Positions 22,003 through 32,832 of a stretch of 64,000 nucleotides of DNA are shown piece by piece. The stretch comes from Earliella scabrosa (taxonomy: Eukaryota; Basidiomycota; Agaricomycetes; Polyporales; Polyporaceae). The position numbers were made by a program, and so were the translations under genes. The notes under the pieces were generated by a model, which was not told the origin of the DNA, searched no databases, and saw only the letters and a program-made list of their open reading frames with translations. The stretch covers positions 806,001-870,000 of the forward strand of contig JABYQQ010000011.1 in the NCBI GenBank assembly GCA_022605405.1, in the 5' to 3' direction. Every line of letters begins with the position of its first letter. The first letter of the stretch is position 1.

Positions 22003-24985
22003 GATGGGAGCCTAGGAGGTCGTAGGGAAGGGAAGAAGGACGAGAGATGGATTTCTCAATAGGGAAGATCGAGAGTCTTATAAAGGCATGGCAATCCTCG
22101 CTAGCGATACCTACGGCTTAGATGCCCGAACCGTGAGTATCAATTACTTTTGCGATCATTGACCATTGTGGTCGCTTAAGGGCCCGTGGCTTGACGGTGG
22201 CACCGTCAAGGTGTGTCTCGACTCTCGAGTCACAGATGGATTTGTGCCTTTGCGATATACTGTATTTCATCCCCGGACTGATCGGGTCCAACCAAAACCG
22301 CCTTGCATTGAGCGTAATTGCGTCCAAGCGAGCGACGATCATGGCGAGTTCCGATGCCACCAAAAGATGTCTTAAGATTGTCCACAGCGTCTCACTGCTC
22401 CCTGATGCGAATTGAAGTCAGACAATGACTGGTATTGCCGTAGGAGGTCTAATGGGCCTACCGTCAACTTCGATGTCCCGCCTGACGATCAAAAGCAGAG
22501 TAGAGAGATGGTGGTGCCTGCACCCCCAACGAGCCCCGACGTCGTGATGGTGAATGATTCACAGTGATTGACACGCAATCCGAGGATGGCCGGTATATCA
22601 GCATCAGCAAAGTCCCGAAACGCTTGCGGGATTGCGAAGCGCCCCGCCGCTCGCGGGCGCTTGCGAGCGCTCGCAATCGCGGTCCAACCGAATACGATCG
22701 GGCAGGCGATTGCAATCGCCCCCATTCGGATAATATCGCTCGCGGCTTCTCGTTTGCGCTCGTCGATGCTTGCGAGAGGAAGGGCCGTGACCTCGCTCCT
22801 GTTCGCCAAAGAAGAACGTGGCAGTCAGTATGCATCAGTGCTGGATATTGAATACCCCGCCTAGGGTCCGGCTGGCGTAGCAACTGACGAACAATTGCAA
22901 GTTTGTTGTCTCGAGGTTCTCGCTGCTGCTGCCATCGCTGTCGTCGTTAGAGAGTCCGGGAGAAAAAGGAGGTCAGCAGACGCCGGACACGATCACATGA
23001 TCGGCGCGGCTTTACAAATCTGGCGCCCCAATGTCGCCCCAGCCCTCCTCTGCTGTCAAACGCGACGTGGGCGAACGGTCGCCTATAAGAGGCTTCCAAC
23101 TGTCCAACCCGCTCCTGCTCCTAGACCACCACCATCCCCAACTCCTCTACTTGGTCCGTCACGGCGGTCTTTGACTCACTCTGCTAGTATGAACCCACCC
23201 ATAAGTCAGTCAAGTTGTCCGGCACCCGATCGCGACCCTCACCTCAGTAGGTCATGGGACCCTTTGTATATGCGTGTACATGCGCTGTATATGCGCATAT
23301 ACTGAACGTGTCGTTGTCTCAGCCCTCCTCTCCTCTATAGTTCCCCCTCACCCGGACAAGACCACACTTGTGAGTACCTATGCACTGCTGCTACTCCATT
23401 GTGCTGCTCCTACGACAGAGGAGAAGGGTTGCGACTGCCGCAACAGACCTCACCATGATGGTGGAGCATACGATGACGACTCCCCGCGTTCTCGTCATCC
23501 CAAGACCGACCCAGGTACGTCCGCTGCGACTAAAATAATCGCTCTCACTCAATGTGTCGCTATCGATTGCCCTGAAGGAACACTGTTGGGTTTGCGCCCA
23601 GTCCCAGATGACGAGAGCGTGCCGTGCGGAGGGGTAGAGTTGTCAGTGGTACGTGCTTCGTATTCCTGGTTCTCCCAGCATTTGAAGGAATTACTCATTG
23701 GCAAGCGCTTCTTCAGGCCCTCTAGCCACCAAGAACATGGTTGAGGAGTGCCCAACGAAGAGGCCCCCTCCTGGAGCACGTAGCGTTTCGCATGCTATCA
23801 CTCGCATGCACGTACGCACTGCTGACGCTTCTCTCCGTCTTACAGGTACGACTATGGGTACGTACATGATGCATGTATGATCGGCTCCGCTCACGGCGAT
23901 CACTCCCGCAGAAATGTCACGCGTTCAATTATCCGAGCAGCGCGCTGCTCGCTACATGCCAGACTGGACACGACCTCCAACGATTGTGCGTCATCTATGC
24001 GTCTGCTCTGCCTCGCTGGGCTGCTACTTGCGTTCATGATCTGCCTTAGCTTCTCGCCGCCTGACCGGTTCTCTCCCTCTCGGTCCTCGCCGTCGCTTGC
24101 GCTTGCTTTGCCCTGTTCTCCTTGATCCCACGCCCGGTATCGAGTAGCGTACTGATGTATTCGCCGTAGTATAGCTAATATATTCTTTGCTACTAATTCT
24201 ATGGTGTGACTGGTGTGCAACGAGTCGACATCCGAATACCCCGAGTGCCCCAATATTGCCCGCTGGAGAGGCGCGCCGCACCCATCGCTCGACAAGCGTC
24301 CTAGCGCGAACGACCCTTGGCAAGGGCGCGTTCGAAAACGAGCGATACAATCGCACGCGAGAGCCCCCCGCGCGCGCAGCGATTGCAAGCGATTGCAATC
24401 GGCTCGCGGGCCGATTGCGCGATTATACTCGAGTGGAAAAAGATAACACTCGAATGCGCGCGCTCGCCCCCAATTGGGAGCGATTGCGTCGCTCGCCGGC
24501 GCTCGGAGCCGAGTATGAGCCATTCGGGCTTTTGCTGATGCAGATTCATCGGGCGCCCAAGCTCACAGAGCCCGCCATGCGCACCGCCACCTTCCGCGAC
24601 TATCGGACTTGGCAGACGTGCTGAACCCCGGTGAACGCTTCAAGCTTAGGCTGCCCTAGCCCTTGTTAGGATCAGGAAAGTAGACTATCAAGGATACGGA
24701 AGCCTGAATAGAACCTAATATTAATATTAATGCAAGTAGACTTCAAGTACATACTCACTCGTCTCCAGCAGGGTCCTCAGCGTCCCTTCCTACGGCCCGG
24801 CGTGCCGCCTCGTCTTCGTGAACTGAAAACAGTTTGCGAAGCTATCTTACCGACTAAGTAATCCAACTCGCCGCGCGCAGCCGAGTCGAATCACGGATAT
24901 TGAAGACAAAGTTCTCCAGTGAGGTTCAACTCGGATGGAATCCCGAGCCTTCTGCACATACTATAGCCGTCATACATGGATGGAT
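22003..24985. other. Long intergenic region with GCGATTGC-rich repeats and a possible small gene
   Basis: Two stretches, about 22595-22800 and about 24290-24545, are dense in GCGATTGC and its complement, form short palindromes such as gcgattgcaatcgc (22714-22727 area), and appear related in inverted orientation. Between them lies a possible small plus-strand gene (separate entry). No other gene is supported. Confidence 0.4.
23186..23744 (+). CDS. Possible small multi-exon gene on the plus strand
   Basis: A chain of splice sites in consistent phase can be drawn. It runs from ATG at about 23188, through a short exon ending before gtgagtacc near 23370, an exon of about 96 nt after ctacgacag near 23415, an exon with a C-x2-C (CWVC) near 23580, and an end at 23744. 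The product would be about 75 aa, basic, with no known domain. A TATA-like gcctataagagg lies about 105 bp upstream. It runs against the surrounding genes. Evidence is splice-site fit only. Confidence 0.22.
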
Positions 24986-25787
24986 CTAGAAGGAGAGGAC
25001 AGCGATGGAGACACCGACCAGGCCGACAATTGCGCCGGACGACATGGCGAGCACTCCGGCGCCATTATCGCCATTGCTGCCGCTGGTCTCAGTGGGCTCA
25101 GGCTCGCCGCCGCCGCTGGAGGCTTCGCCGCTGCCAGTAGAGTTGCCGCTGCCCCCTAGCGCAACGACGATCGGCTGGAGATTGTGGCCAGATGAGTTGC
25201 AAGCGTCCTCGTACTCTGCAGCAAGGGAAGGATGAAAGGAAGGATTATGGCCTCAGTGCTAGTTGCGACGGGTGCAAGAAGCGGGGACGACGTACTCGAG
25301 ATGGCCCTCTGGGCCGCGGCCAAGTCTTCTTCGCCCGAGCCCGGGCGTGCAAGAGCGCAGTTCATGCACTCGCCGTAGGTGCTGTGCGTGTTTTCGCTGC
25401 ACAGGCAGTCCTCGTCACCCTCGCAGGTCTGATGACGGAGGGGAAAACCCGTCACCGTGAGCGTATGTTCATGTCAAAACGCACTACTACTCACCGTAAC
25501 AGCGTGCAAAGGAACATCACACTGTGCCGCGCACTGCATAGCATGGACGCACGTCAGCCGCGGGTTCCACAAAGGCGGCAGCTGTGAATACAAGCACGGC
25601 GTACCTGTTGGGATGCCGAGTTGCCGGGCGGAGAGATTGTCGGTCGTGGATCGCACACTCAGTGTGTTGCCAGCAACTGGGAAGCATACAAGTGGGTCAG
25701 CGAAGTATCACCCGAAGACACGATAGTGTCCGCACCTTGACTGGTCACGAGCGCGAGAAAGGCAAAGGAGAGGGTGCGGGTGTGCAT
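24986..25787 (-). CDS. C3: CFEM-like eight-cysteine GPI-type protein with Ser/Gly spacer
   Basis: Exons (minus) are 25787-25736, 25676-25495, 25428-25296 and 25215-24986, giving 198 aa. The signal peptide is MHTRTLSFAFLALVTSQ. Spacing is x3, x9, x5, x1, x10, x2, x25. The tail carries a longer Ser/Gly/Glu spacer before the GPI signal than most relatives. One oddity: relatives have an intron at the exon 2/3 border. Here a consensus-like donor (GTACGC) and acceptor 71 nt apart exist, but removing them breaks the frame, while reading through has no stop. I therefore kept it as exon. A CTTATA lies at 25896-25901. Confidence 0.75.
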
Positions 25788-26932
25788 GACAAAAGTACAA
25801 GTCGCGACTCGGAAGTGAGGAGAACTTGAAGCACTGTCGGAAAGGTTGAAGAAGAGGAAGAGAGGATGAGGATGTGGATTCTCTAGATGAACAGGCTTAT
25901 AACGTCGCACGGTTGGAAGGCCATGTCAGGAACTAGGCACTCTTGGCCTTGGTCTCGGGTACCCCTTAAGACCTCATGTCGTGTGTGGTTTGCGCGAAGA
26001 TCGTATCCGCCGTCGCTCAGCCGACGTAACGAAGTCGTACAGCCGTTGGAAAGTCGACGACGCACGTGCTATGTGGGTTATGAGGGTGTTGATACAGATG
26101 TTATGCTAGTTGATCAAAGACTCACATGTACTCGTTCAAAGCTAGCTGGCTGACCGCCTAAAGCGGCGACAAATTGGATTCTTCTCCATGCGCTATCTCC
26201 CGATGGGAGTGTTTGCAATTCATCGCGGACCGCGGAAGCAGAAGTTGCGACGTGGACGACGTTTTGACAGCTCCACGGACCACATATCTTGATGCAGTAG
26301 CTGGAGCTCGGTTGGTGATGTCGTAAGTGGATCGATACTGCAGAGGCTGCACAACGGTTGGCTCCTACCTGTAACACCCTGGGGCGGGCTCAGCGGCTTC
26401 TTGGCAAGCCGGAAGAGTTGAAATGGGCAGACTGAGGAGCCGATGAACGAGTACTGACACGTACCGAACCTGCGCTACGTCGGCCTGCGCGGGCGGGATT
26501 CGAAAGATTGAGGTGAGCCCGAGCCTCGCAAAATGACTAGTCTGCGCACCTTGTACTGGCCGCTCTAATGCAATTCAATCCATGTGCTGTCACGGGTCGA
26601 TCATCTGGCTTTCAGCCTGCAGTGAGAGTTACTTACTCATACCTGTGTCCTCAGTAACGCGGGTGACTGCCAGTGTGCCTCCGTGCGACTAGTCAGCAAC
26701 CTCCTCAACGAGTATGATTCTTTGCGACTCCCTCAAAGAACGAGAGGAGTCTGAGGTGGTACAGAAGGGTTGCATCTTCGTTGATCGTCTTCAACGACCC
26801 ATCATCGTGCTTGCCAGATGTCGATGAAGCACGAAGTTGCGCAAGCCTCAAGGCGGCACGGTCGTGCCGACAAGCCGACGGCGAACGCCGTGTCGTGAGC
26901 GTCTATGCAGCACAACTCCTTGGCAGGAACAT
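25788..26932. other. Intergenic region
   Basis: No gene, repeat or family similarity was recognised. The TATA-like element of C3 lies at 25896-25901. Confidence 0.3.
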
Positions 26933-27381
26933 CACGGCGGGCACGGCCTATTTTTTGGCTTCCAGAAATGACACAGAAAGTTACGTGCCAGTTAACCTGG
27001 CACGTAACTTTCTAGCTCGTTTCTGACCATCAAAGAAGTGACGTCACACGGAAATAAAGAGCCACTTACCCTTCACTCGAAAGGCCGCCTTCTCGATGTG
27101 AACAAAGCAGCCGCCAAATATGTTCCGATTAAATGACATATATGGATCATCTCTGTTTGCCGGACCCAGATATGTCACCTTACCGGAACATATCTGAACC
27201 ATATCTGTTCACCCGAGCGCAGATATGTCTCCTAACCGGAACATATCTTGCCGCCTCGGAGAATGCGGCCTTTTGGGCACAAAGTAAGTAGCCCTTTATT
27301 TCCGCGCGACGGTCACTCCTTTGACGGTCAGAAAGGTGCCAGAAAGTTATGTGCCACGAAAAATTGGCTGTGCCCGCCGTG
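26933..27381. mobile_element. Non-autonomous CACTA-like transposon (MITE) 1
   Basis: The 449-bp element has terminal inverted repeats starting CACGGCGGGCAC. The first 24 bases of the two ends differ at about three positions. It is flanked by the 3-bp direct repeat CAT (26930-26932 and 27382-27384). Ends beginning CAC with 3-bp target duplications are typical of the CACTA superfamily. It encodes no transposase. A perfect 17-bp-arm hairpin lies inside (26975-27013). It sits just downstream of C4. Confidence 0.7.
26975..27013. repeat. Perfect inverted repeat (hairpin)
   Basis: Seventeen-base arms (agaaagttacgtgccag and its complement) flank a 5-base centre. It lies inside MITE 1 near its left end. 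Part of the arm sequence recurs near 27351 at the right end. Confidence 0.85.
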
Positions 27382-27445
27382 CATGATGCAGCCGTTCGTC
27401 TCAGGTCGTCATGGTCATACTCAAGGTATACACATACTTCACATC

Positions 27446-28191
27446 CTACAGAGCATAAAGAGCGGCCATGGCAACGCAAACAGCGCCGACAATAGCGGTA
27501 GAAGAGGTCACCAGCGCACGCGCACCACCGGCGAGGGTAATCGGCTCGAAGGTCACGCCCAAGGCCCCGCACTGTTGCTCGTACGCTGGAGTCGCACATA
27601 TCAGCATTGAAATCTCGCTGAGTGGCCCTAGTTGAGAAGACTGAAGAGGGCGAACGAACGCACCTGTCAAGCTAGCCTGTTGCATCTCCTTGAACGCCTC
27701 GGCAGGCGACTCCGCGTCGGTCACGCACTCGAAGCACTCTGCGATGCCCTCGTGGAGGTCGTCCGTGCAGAGGCAGCTCGGCTGCATGCGACAATCCTGA
27801 GCAAGACAAATGGATGTCAGCACACTCGTCAAGGGCGCTCTAGAGGTGCGGGACTCACCATCGCTTGATAGTTGGACAACTCACGGCAGTCGGACCTGCA
27901 CTGGAGATCGCCTTGTTCGCATGCACATAACACGAGAGGAACTGTGATACGTACCTGCTCTGGGATAGACCCGTTGAGCAGCTCGCCAGGATTGACGTCG
28001 ACGTCCTGCCGAGGCAGGAGCCGGGTCACCCGGACCGGAACATTGCTGCAAGAAACCGAGCCAACTGTGTTACGTGCAATGCAAAGTTCAAGTGAGTATG
28101 GGATCAGTTGCATCTCTATCGGGAGATCACCGAAGCAGAACTTACCTGTGGCTGCAAGAACGGTTGTCAACGCAAGGGCGGAAACGAACAT
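27446..28191 (-). CDS. C4: CFEM-like eight-cysteine GPI-type protein
   Basis: Exons (minus) are 28191-28146, 28064-27955, 27900-27859, 27796-27664 and 27585-27446, giving 156 aa. The signal peptide is MFVSALALTTVLAAT. The linker has an extra cysteine (VGSVSCSNVP) and a dibasic LLPRQD. Spacing is x3, x10, x5, x1, x10, x2, x25. The segment between cysteines 3 and 4 is RMQPS, without the acidic residue seen in most members. The histidine after C-L-C is kept (TDDLH). The tail is short (TAIVGAVCVAMAALYAL). CATATAAG lies at 28243-28250, about 55 bp upstream. Confidence 0.83.
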
Positions 28192-28771
28192 CTCGAGTCG
28201 ATCTGGGGGCAAGGTCGGAAGCACTCCTGCGTCCGGTTGGTGCATATAAGGACGAATGCCTGAGACCACGTGGGTTCGACTCCTTCTCGGCGAACACTAG
28301 TCCAAGCCGGCAAGTCTCATGGACAACTCCACATTCGACGCTCGTTCGTCCAACATCGGAGCAATTCGGAGGCGGTCCTGTCCGATTTGAGGCCGGCCAT
28401 GGTGAGATTGACATCGGTGAACATCGAATGAGCATATGTTGACACTCGTCTTGAATCCTAGCACCTCGTCGTATGTAGCAGAGTAGTAAGGGGAGGACTG
28501 ACCTTGTGGGAAGGCCGCCAGAGTGTTGACCAAGAGCACCTGCTACACAGCATTGATGCAGGTTTGACATCAATGCATCATGTGCTACACGACCTCGGTC
28601 CTTATGACCCATGAGTCATGAACATAACGAATTCATAGGCTTCCCGCGGCCGGCCTGCGACCAGTCATAGAGTATGTACACGGCGACAGCTTCTACCAAT
28701 GTTCACTCACCCCCGAACCGACGGGTGTCGAGATTGTATCATAGCAGGCTCAGCGAACCCTGAATAACCTC
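28192..28771. other. Intergenic region
   Basis: Contains the C4 promoter region next to 28191. No gene is supported. Confidence 0.3.
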
Positions 28772-30712
28772 TCAAACGACGTCCATAGAACTCCGTGGCG
28801 AGTCCTATACCACACGAAAACACGCCCGTCAGTAACTGCCAACTGCCAACGCCAACAGTCAGCCGGGAAAGTTTGATACCCACCAAGCTCGTAAGGTTCA
28901 CAGGCGACGCGACGCCTCCCCCTCCCAATGCAGCTCCAGCACCGGCACTCTGAGCCTCGGCGCGATCGCGAGCTACTTCTGCATGCCCAGCGCCGGGACG
29001 CGCTCCGGCCTCTTGTCCTCCTACAACTTCCTGTTGTCCTTGTTCTTGCGCTTCTTGTCGTCGCCGGGCCTCTTCCCAGTCCGCCTCGGCGTCCCCGCGC
29101 GTTGGCGATGACGGGGAATAGAGCGAGTCCGTTTCAAAACCTGGCGGTTGCGAGCACGGCGCCCCGAGGGGTCCGAAGACTAGCGATGTCGTGTATCGAA
29201 TGTCGGAGAACCCGCCGGTAGTGTGTGTGCCGTTTGGGTCTGAGAAGGAGACCCCGCGGAGGTCGAGCATGAACCGCGTGAGCATGATTGCTCTCAGCCT
29301 TGAGGGGTGCGCTGGTGAGCGAGGCAGGAGGGGAGCGAGCTGGAGAGTAGGACATACACTTGGTCGAAGTAGGGCCAGACGAAAAAGACGATGCTTGGCT
29401 ATAGCACGACGAGGGTCAGGTGAGCCATGAGGAGAATGAGGAAGATCGTGGCGTACTTCGCCAATCTGACCGGACACGATCATCAAGATCTGGAAGAGGA
29501 GCAAGACACTGTAGGCCGTGTGTCAGCGTGGGAAAGGAAGCGCGATTGCAAAAGAAAAGCGTACATGGAGTATGCGGTGCCTCAGAGGAATCAATTTCAG
29601 CAAGACGATAAGATTACTTATGATGAGACTTACCGTCTCTCAGAAGGAGCGTCGCAAGCGGCGTCCGGATGCCAAGCCGTACAGAATCCTTGTGAATCCC
29701 GTACGTCTTAATCCAAATGAGCACAAGGAGGGTAGTGTCGGACGCAACGGTGGCGGCTCTCGATGTGGTATAGACTGGCAGGGACCAACGTGATCAGACC
29801 GTCATCTCCGATCAGCCACTTGGCATGCGGATAGAATAAGAATCTTACATCTGCAACTGCATGTCAGACACCCAATCTCAAAGAACAAGACATGCCGGGG
29901 TGCTTACTGCGCAAGAGACTTGTCGGAAATGGTCATATAATAGACACATCCAAGTGGAGGTCCGGCCTGACCCGGAACATAACTTGCAGCCTCGATCTGA
30001 GGCGCACGACAATCACACATGAGCACGACTCTGTGAACAGCGCATAATGGAAAGAGAGCTCACAGAGTACAAGATAGGTCTGACGAGGGTCAACGGCACG
30101 ATGAGGAATAGCTTCGAGTCTCGACCCCAAACGCCGTATACATGGAGGGTCGTGAACGCTACATGCATACTATAAGCTTGCGACTCAGCGCCAGAGTGAC
30201 CATGATCAAGACGTACCTGCAAATCCCAGATAGTTCAAGATTATCAAGACGTCGTCGGTGTGTGTGATCCCTCCGCATGTCTTCCCGAACGACAGTGAGG
30301 CCAAATCGGATGGCAGGAAGGGTGCGGGACTATACCTGATCGCTCGAATTCCAGATCAATACCTCAAGGGTGTAGAACACCCTCTCGATGAACGCAGTGT
30401 ACCGCATGAGGAGATAGACGAGAGTAGCGCCCGAAAACTTACGGCGCCATATACGCCGGACTTCGGTCGTGAACGTGAGTCCAAAGTCGAACCATAGCAA
30501 TGCTATGGGGGAGTGAGCATCTTGTCAGAGAGTCGAGGAGTTGGAGCTTGTCGTATGAAGATACTCACTTGTGGTGGCGATGACGCAATAGTTCTCGATG
30601 ACCCTGCGGATACGCATTCCTGTCAGCGACGGGATGGGTTGGACTGAGACGCGTCTACTCACAGTATGTGGTACGCGTCGATGATCTTCTGCTCTTTGAA
30701 GTCGGTGGACAT
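28772..30712 (-). CDS. DUF6533 integral membrane protein, copy 1
   Basis: Thirteen exons (minus) are 30712-30663, 30603-30569, 30502-30336, 30280-30217, 30158-30064, 29996-29908, 29850-29849, 29774-29634, 29580-29565, 29508-29457, 29398-29358, 29298-28884 and 28804-28772, giving 399 aa. The N-terminal segment (ENYCVIATT... then LLWFDFGLTFTTEVRRIW) is the DUF6533 signature. Several hydrophobic helices follow, ending near WPYFDQV, then a hydrophilic Glu/Gln/Gly-rich cytosolic-type tail. The family is a large basidiomycete-type group of seven-helix proteins of unknown role. The exon 4 acceptor used by its paralogue is mutated here; the model uses an AG 21 nt further on. Exon 7 is a 2-nt microexon. 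Confidence 0.8.
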
Positions 30713-31612
30713 TCCGGAAGTCAAGGGGCTTGCTCGGCCAGAGGGAAGCAGGGTCTGGGCCGGATGCAAGCCTATACTCGGCCTTTATCTGTGCGGAGGA
30801 GCGAGGCATGCACATGGAGCAGCGTCCTGCAACATTCGGATACTGTTCGTCTATCCAATAGTAGACTTTCTTTCTGTGGGGAATCGTCAAAATTTTCAGG
30901 TTACCATCATGTGGCCCGCACGAAAGAGCAATGGAACCCGCAAGTTAACGCTTACCACGGACTGTGTGGTCGAAAGAACAACAATATCATGCCATATGAG
31001 AGCAGGTAGAACCGCTGCCCGCCGTTGCATCATGCCGCGGAGACCTCATGCTGTCCCCACATCGAAGTTCGTGCGGCACGGAAGGCTTGGAGGCGCCCCT
31101 GATATTCGATGATGACAGTTGTACACAGCATATTCAATGCTCGAGCGTCGCAGGCTGCAGCCATCCTGTGTTGTGAGCACCACAGCCTCTGTAGGCTTAC
31201 AACGTTCTGCCTCCGCCCCAGCGTGGCATGGCAAGCAACACAGTCCCACGACGGCGGCAGTCTTCTAAGTAGTCATCTGATGTCTGAAGCGAAAGCTCGA
31301 ACATACCCTGTATTTTCTGATAACCGCACAAAATGCCCTGAATGTTGTGCGCGACTACAAATCTAGGGATGGTGCTTAGTTCAGGGGGAGGGCGTCGGGA
31401 CCCGCGAGCGAAATCGAAGAGCATCGTTGTAGTAGAGTTCAGAACGCACCTGCCAGCTGGATCCCAAGCTCACCCATCTCCGTATCTGCGCAGCGTCAAC
31501 GTGCGCTTGTCAACGCACCCTGCAACAGTACAAGCACGCAGCGTCAACCGCACAACACTCTTCCGCAGTTCACCCTGAGTCATCCCTTGTGTCCTCCCTT
31601 ACTGCTGTCGCT
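30713..31612. other. Upstream region of DUF6533 copy 1
   Basis: Bases about 31090-31460 are weakly related to about 35390-35830, upstream of copy 2, so the duplication reached past the gene. No gene is supported. Confidence 0.3.
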
Positions 31613-31934
31613 TCACAAAGATCCAGATTTTGCCACCTCTTCGCCGCTGACTCGTGGGGTAGCTGACGCTGATCGCGCTTCATCCTAGAGAAAGTGATGC
31701 TGCATTGGGAGAGTGGTGCGTGCGTGGTGTACTTACATGAGGTGCATCGCTCCACGACTGTCCATACCACGGACTCGCCGCCCCTTGTGAGTGAGTCGAG
31801 GCTCTAGGGACCTGTTCATTGTCCCATGTCGAATGAACACTGATCCCCGCATCCCGCCTGGGCGCCGCCGTTCCAGGAGTCGGACCTGCATGAGTCTGCT
31901 GCATCATCGAGTCTTTGAAGTTCACGTGGTCCAT
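31613..31934 (-). CDS. Small hypothetical protein
   Basis: Two exons (minus), 31934-31737 and 31684-31613, with a 52-nt intron bounded by GTAAGT and CTCTAG in phase 0, give 89 aa. The product starts MDHVNFKDSMMQQTHAG and is hydrophilic, rich in Ser, Ala, Pro and His, with no signal peptide, helix or domain recognised. It lies between the two DUF6533 genes on the same strand. The clean intron and in-phase stop support it. Confidence 0.4.
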
Positions 31935-32832
31935 GGGTAGTGCGGCCGCCGTTCCCGCTTGGCAGGCTCAGGTGTGTTGTGTTAGAGAGTCGTGGGTTCA
32001 AAGACCTCGCATGTGGTCAATACTTGGTGGCATTAGCTGGTTAACGCTTCAGCGGAGCCCGTGCGCGAGGGCAGAATACTTACATAGGAGCAAATGATGT
32101 TGAGAGATGGTGTGTCCCAGGCGCCTCGGCCCTCGGGTACTACGCCGTAGTCCGATATCGCATGCTTACATAATCCCTACCAGGCACCTACTTGGAAGTT
32201 GGAAGTTGCCACTCGGGCTCGTCGGACGCGCTAGGGTTGGTGGGTCAACCTCTCATACAACAATGATATATGCTTCCTGCTGTGTTCAGCCTAAAGACGC
32301 GTGAAAGCATACCATGCAGACAGAAGGTAATACCCATATGCCCCGTGGATGGGTGGCACTGGATCCGTGCTCCACATTCATACTCACGACGTGCATGCAC
32401 CAGAAGTGCGGTTTGTAATATGATGGGGAACACCCAGGAAAGAGTGCCTTTCACGACCAGGTTGTTTCAGCAAGGCTGGCACTGAGAGGGATAGGTTCTC
32501 GCAGCCCGGAATTCCGTCAGTATCACAATCCGCCTTGCTCGCCGGTACACGTCGTGAATGAGTTAAGTACGTCTCCTTGAAAGTGCCCTCAGGGTGCTGT
32601 CATCCGGGAAATGTTACTCGACCACCTTCTCGCATCCTCTAGCCGCGCGCTGCGGGGGCCCGTTCATGTCTCCAGCCGCGTCTCGTCTCCCTGCTTCGTG
32701 CAGTGCTCCTCGCAACTGTGACCAATCACACGGCGACAGTACGCTCAGCGGCTCACAGGAATTGTCCGTCCAGCGCCTCTCTGCACCAGCGCCCCGGGTG
32801 GCCTGGCATGTTCGCAGTCGATGCACCATGCA
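31935..32832. other. Intergenic region
   Basis: A minus-strand frame at 32454-32245 starts with a signal-like MKGTLSWVFPIILQTALL, but its continuation gives only about 35 residues, so it is not called. Otherwise nothing was recognised. Confidence 0.3.

Noticed and set aside
30713..31112. Open frames upstream of DUF6533 copy 1 as extra 5' exons
   Set aside because: The ATG chosen is shared by both copies and the upstream similarity between the copies does not preserve one frame.
32245..32454. Possible small secreted protein (signal-like start)
   Set aside because: The next exon that fits the phase gives only about 12 more residues; too short to support.
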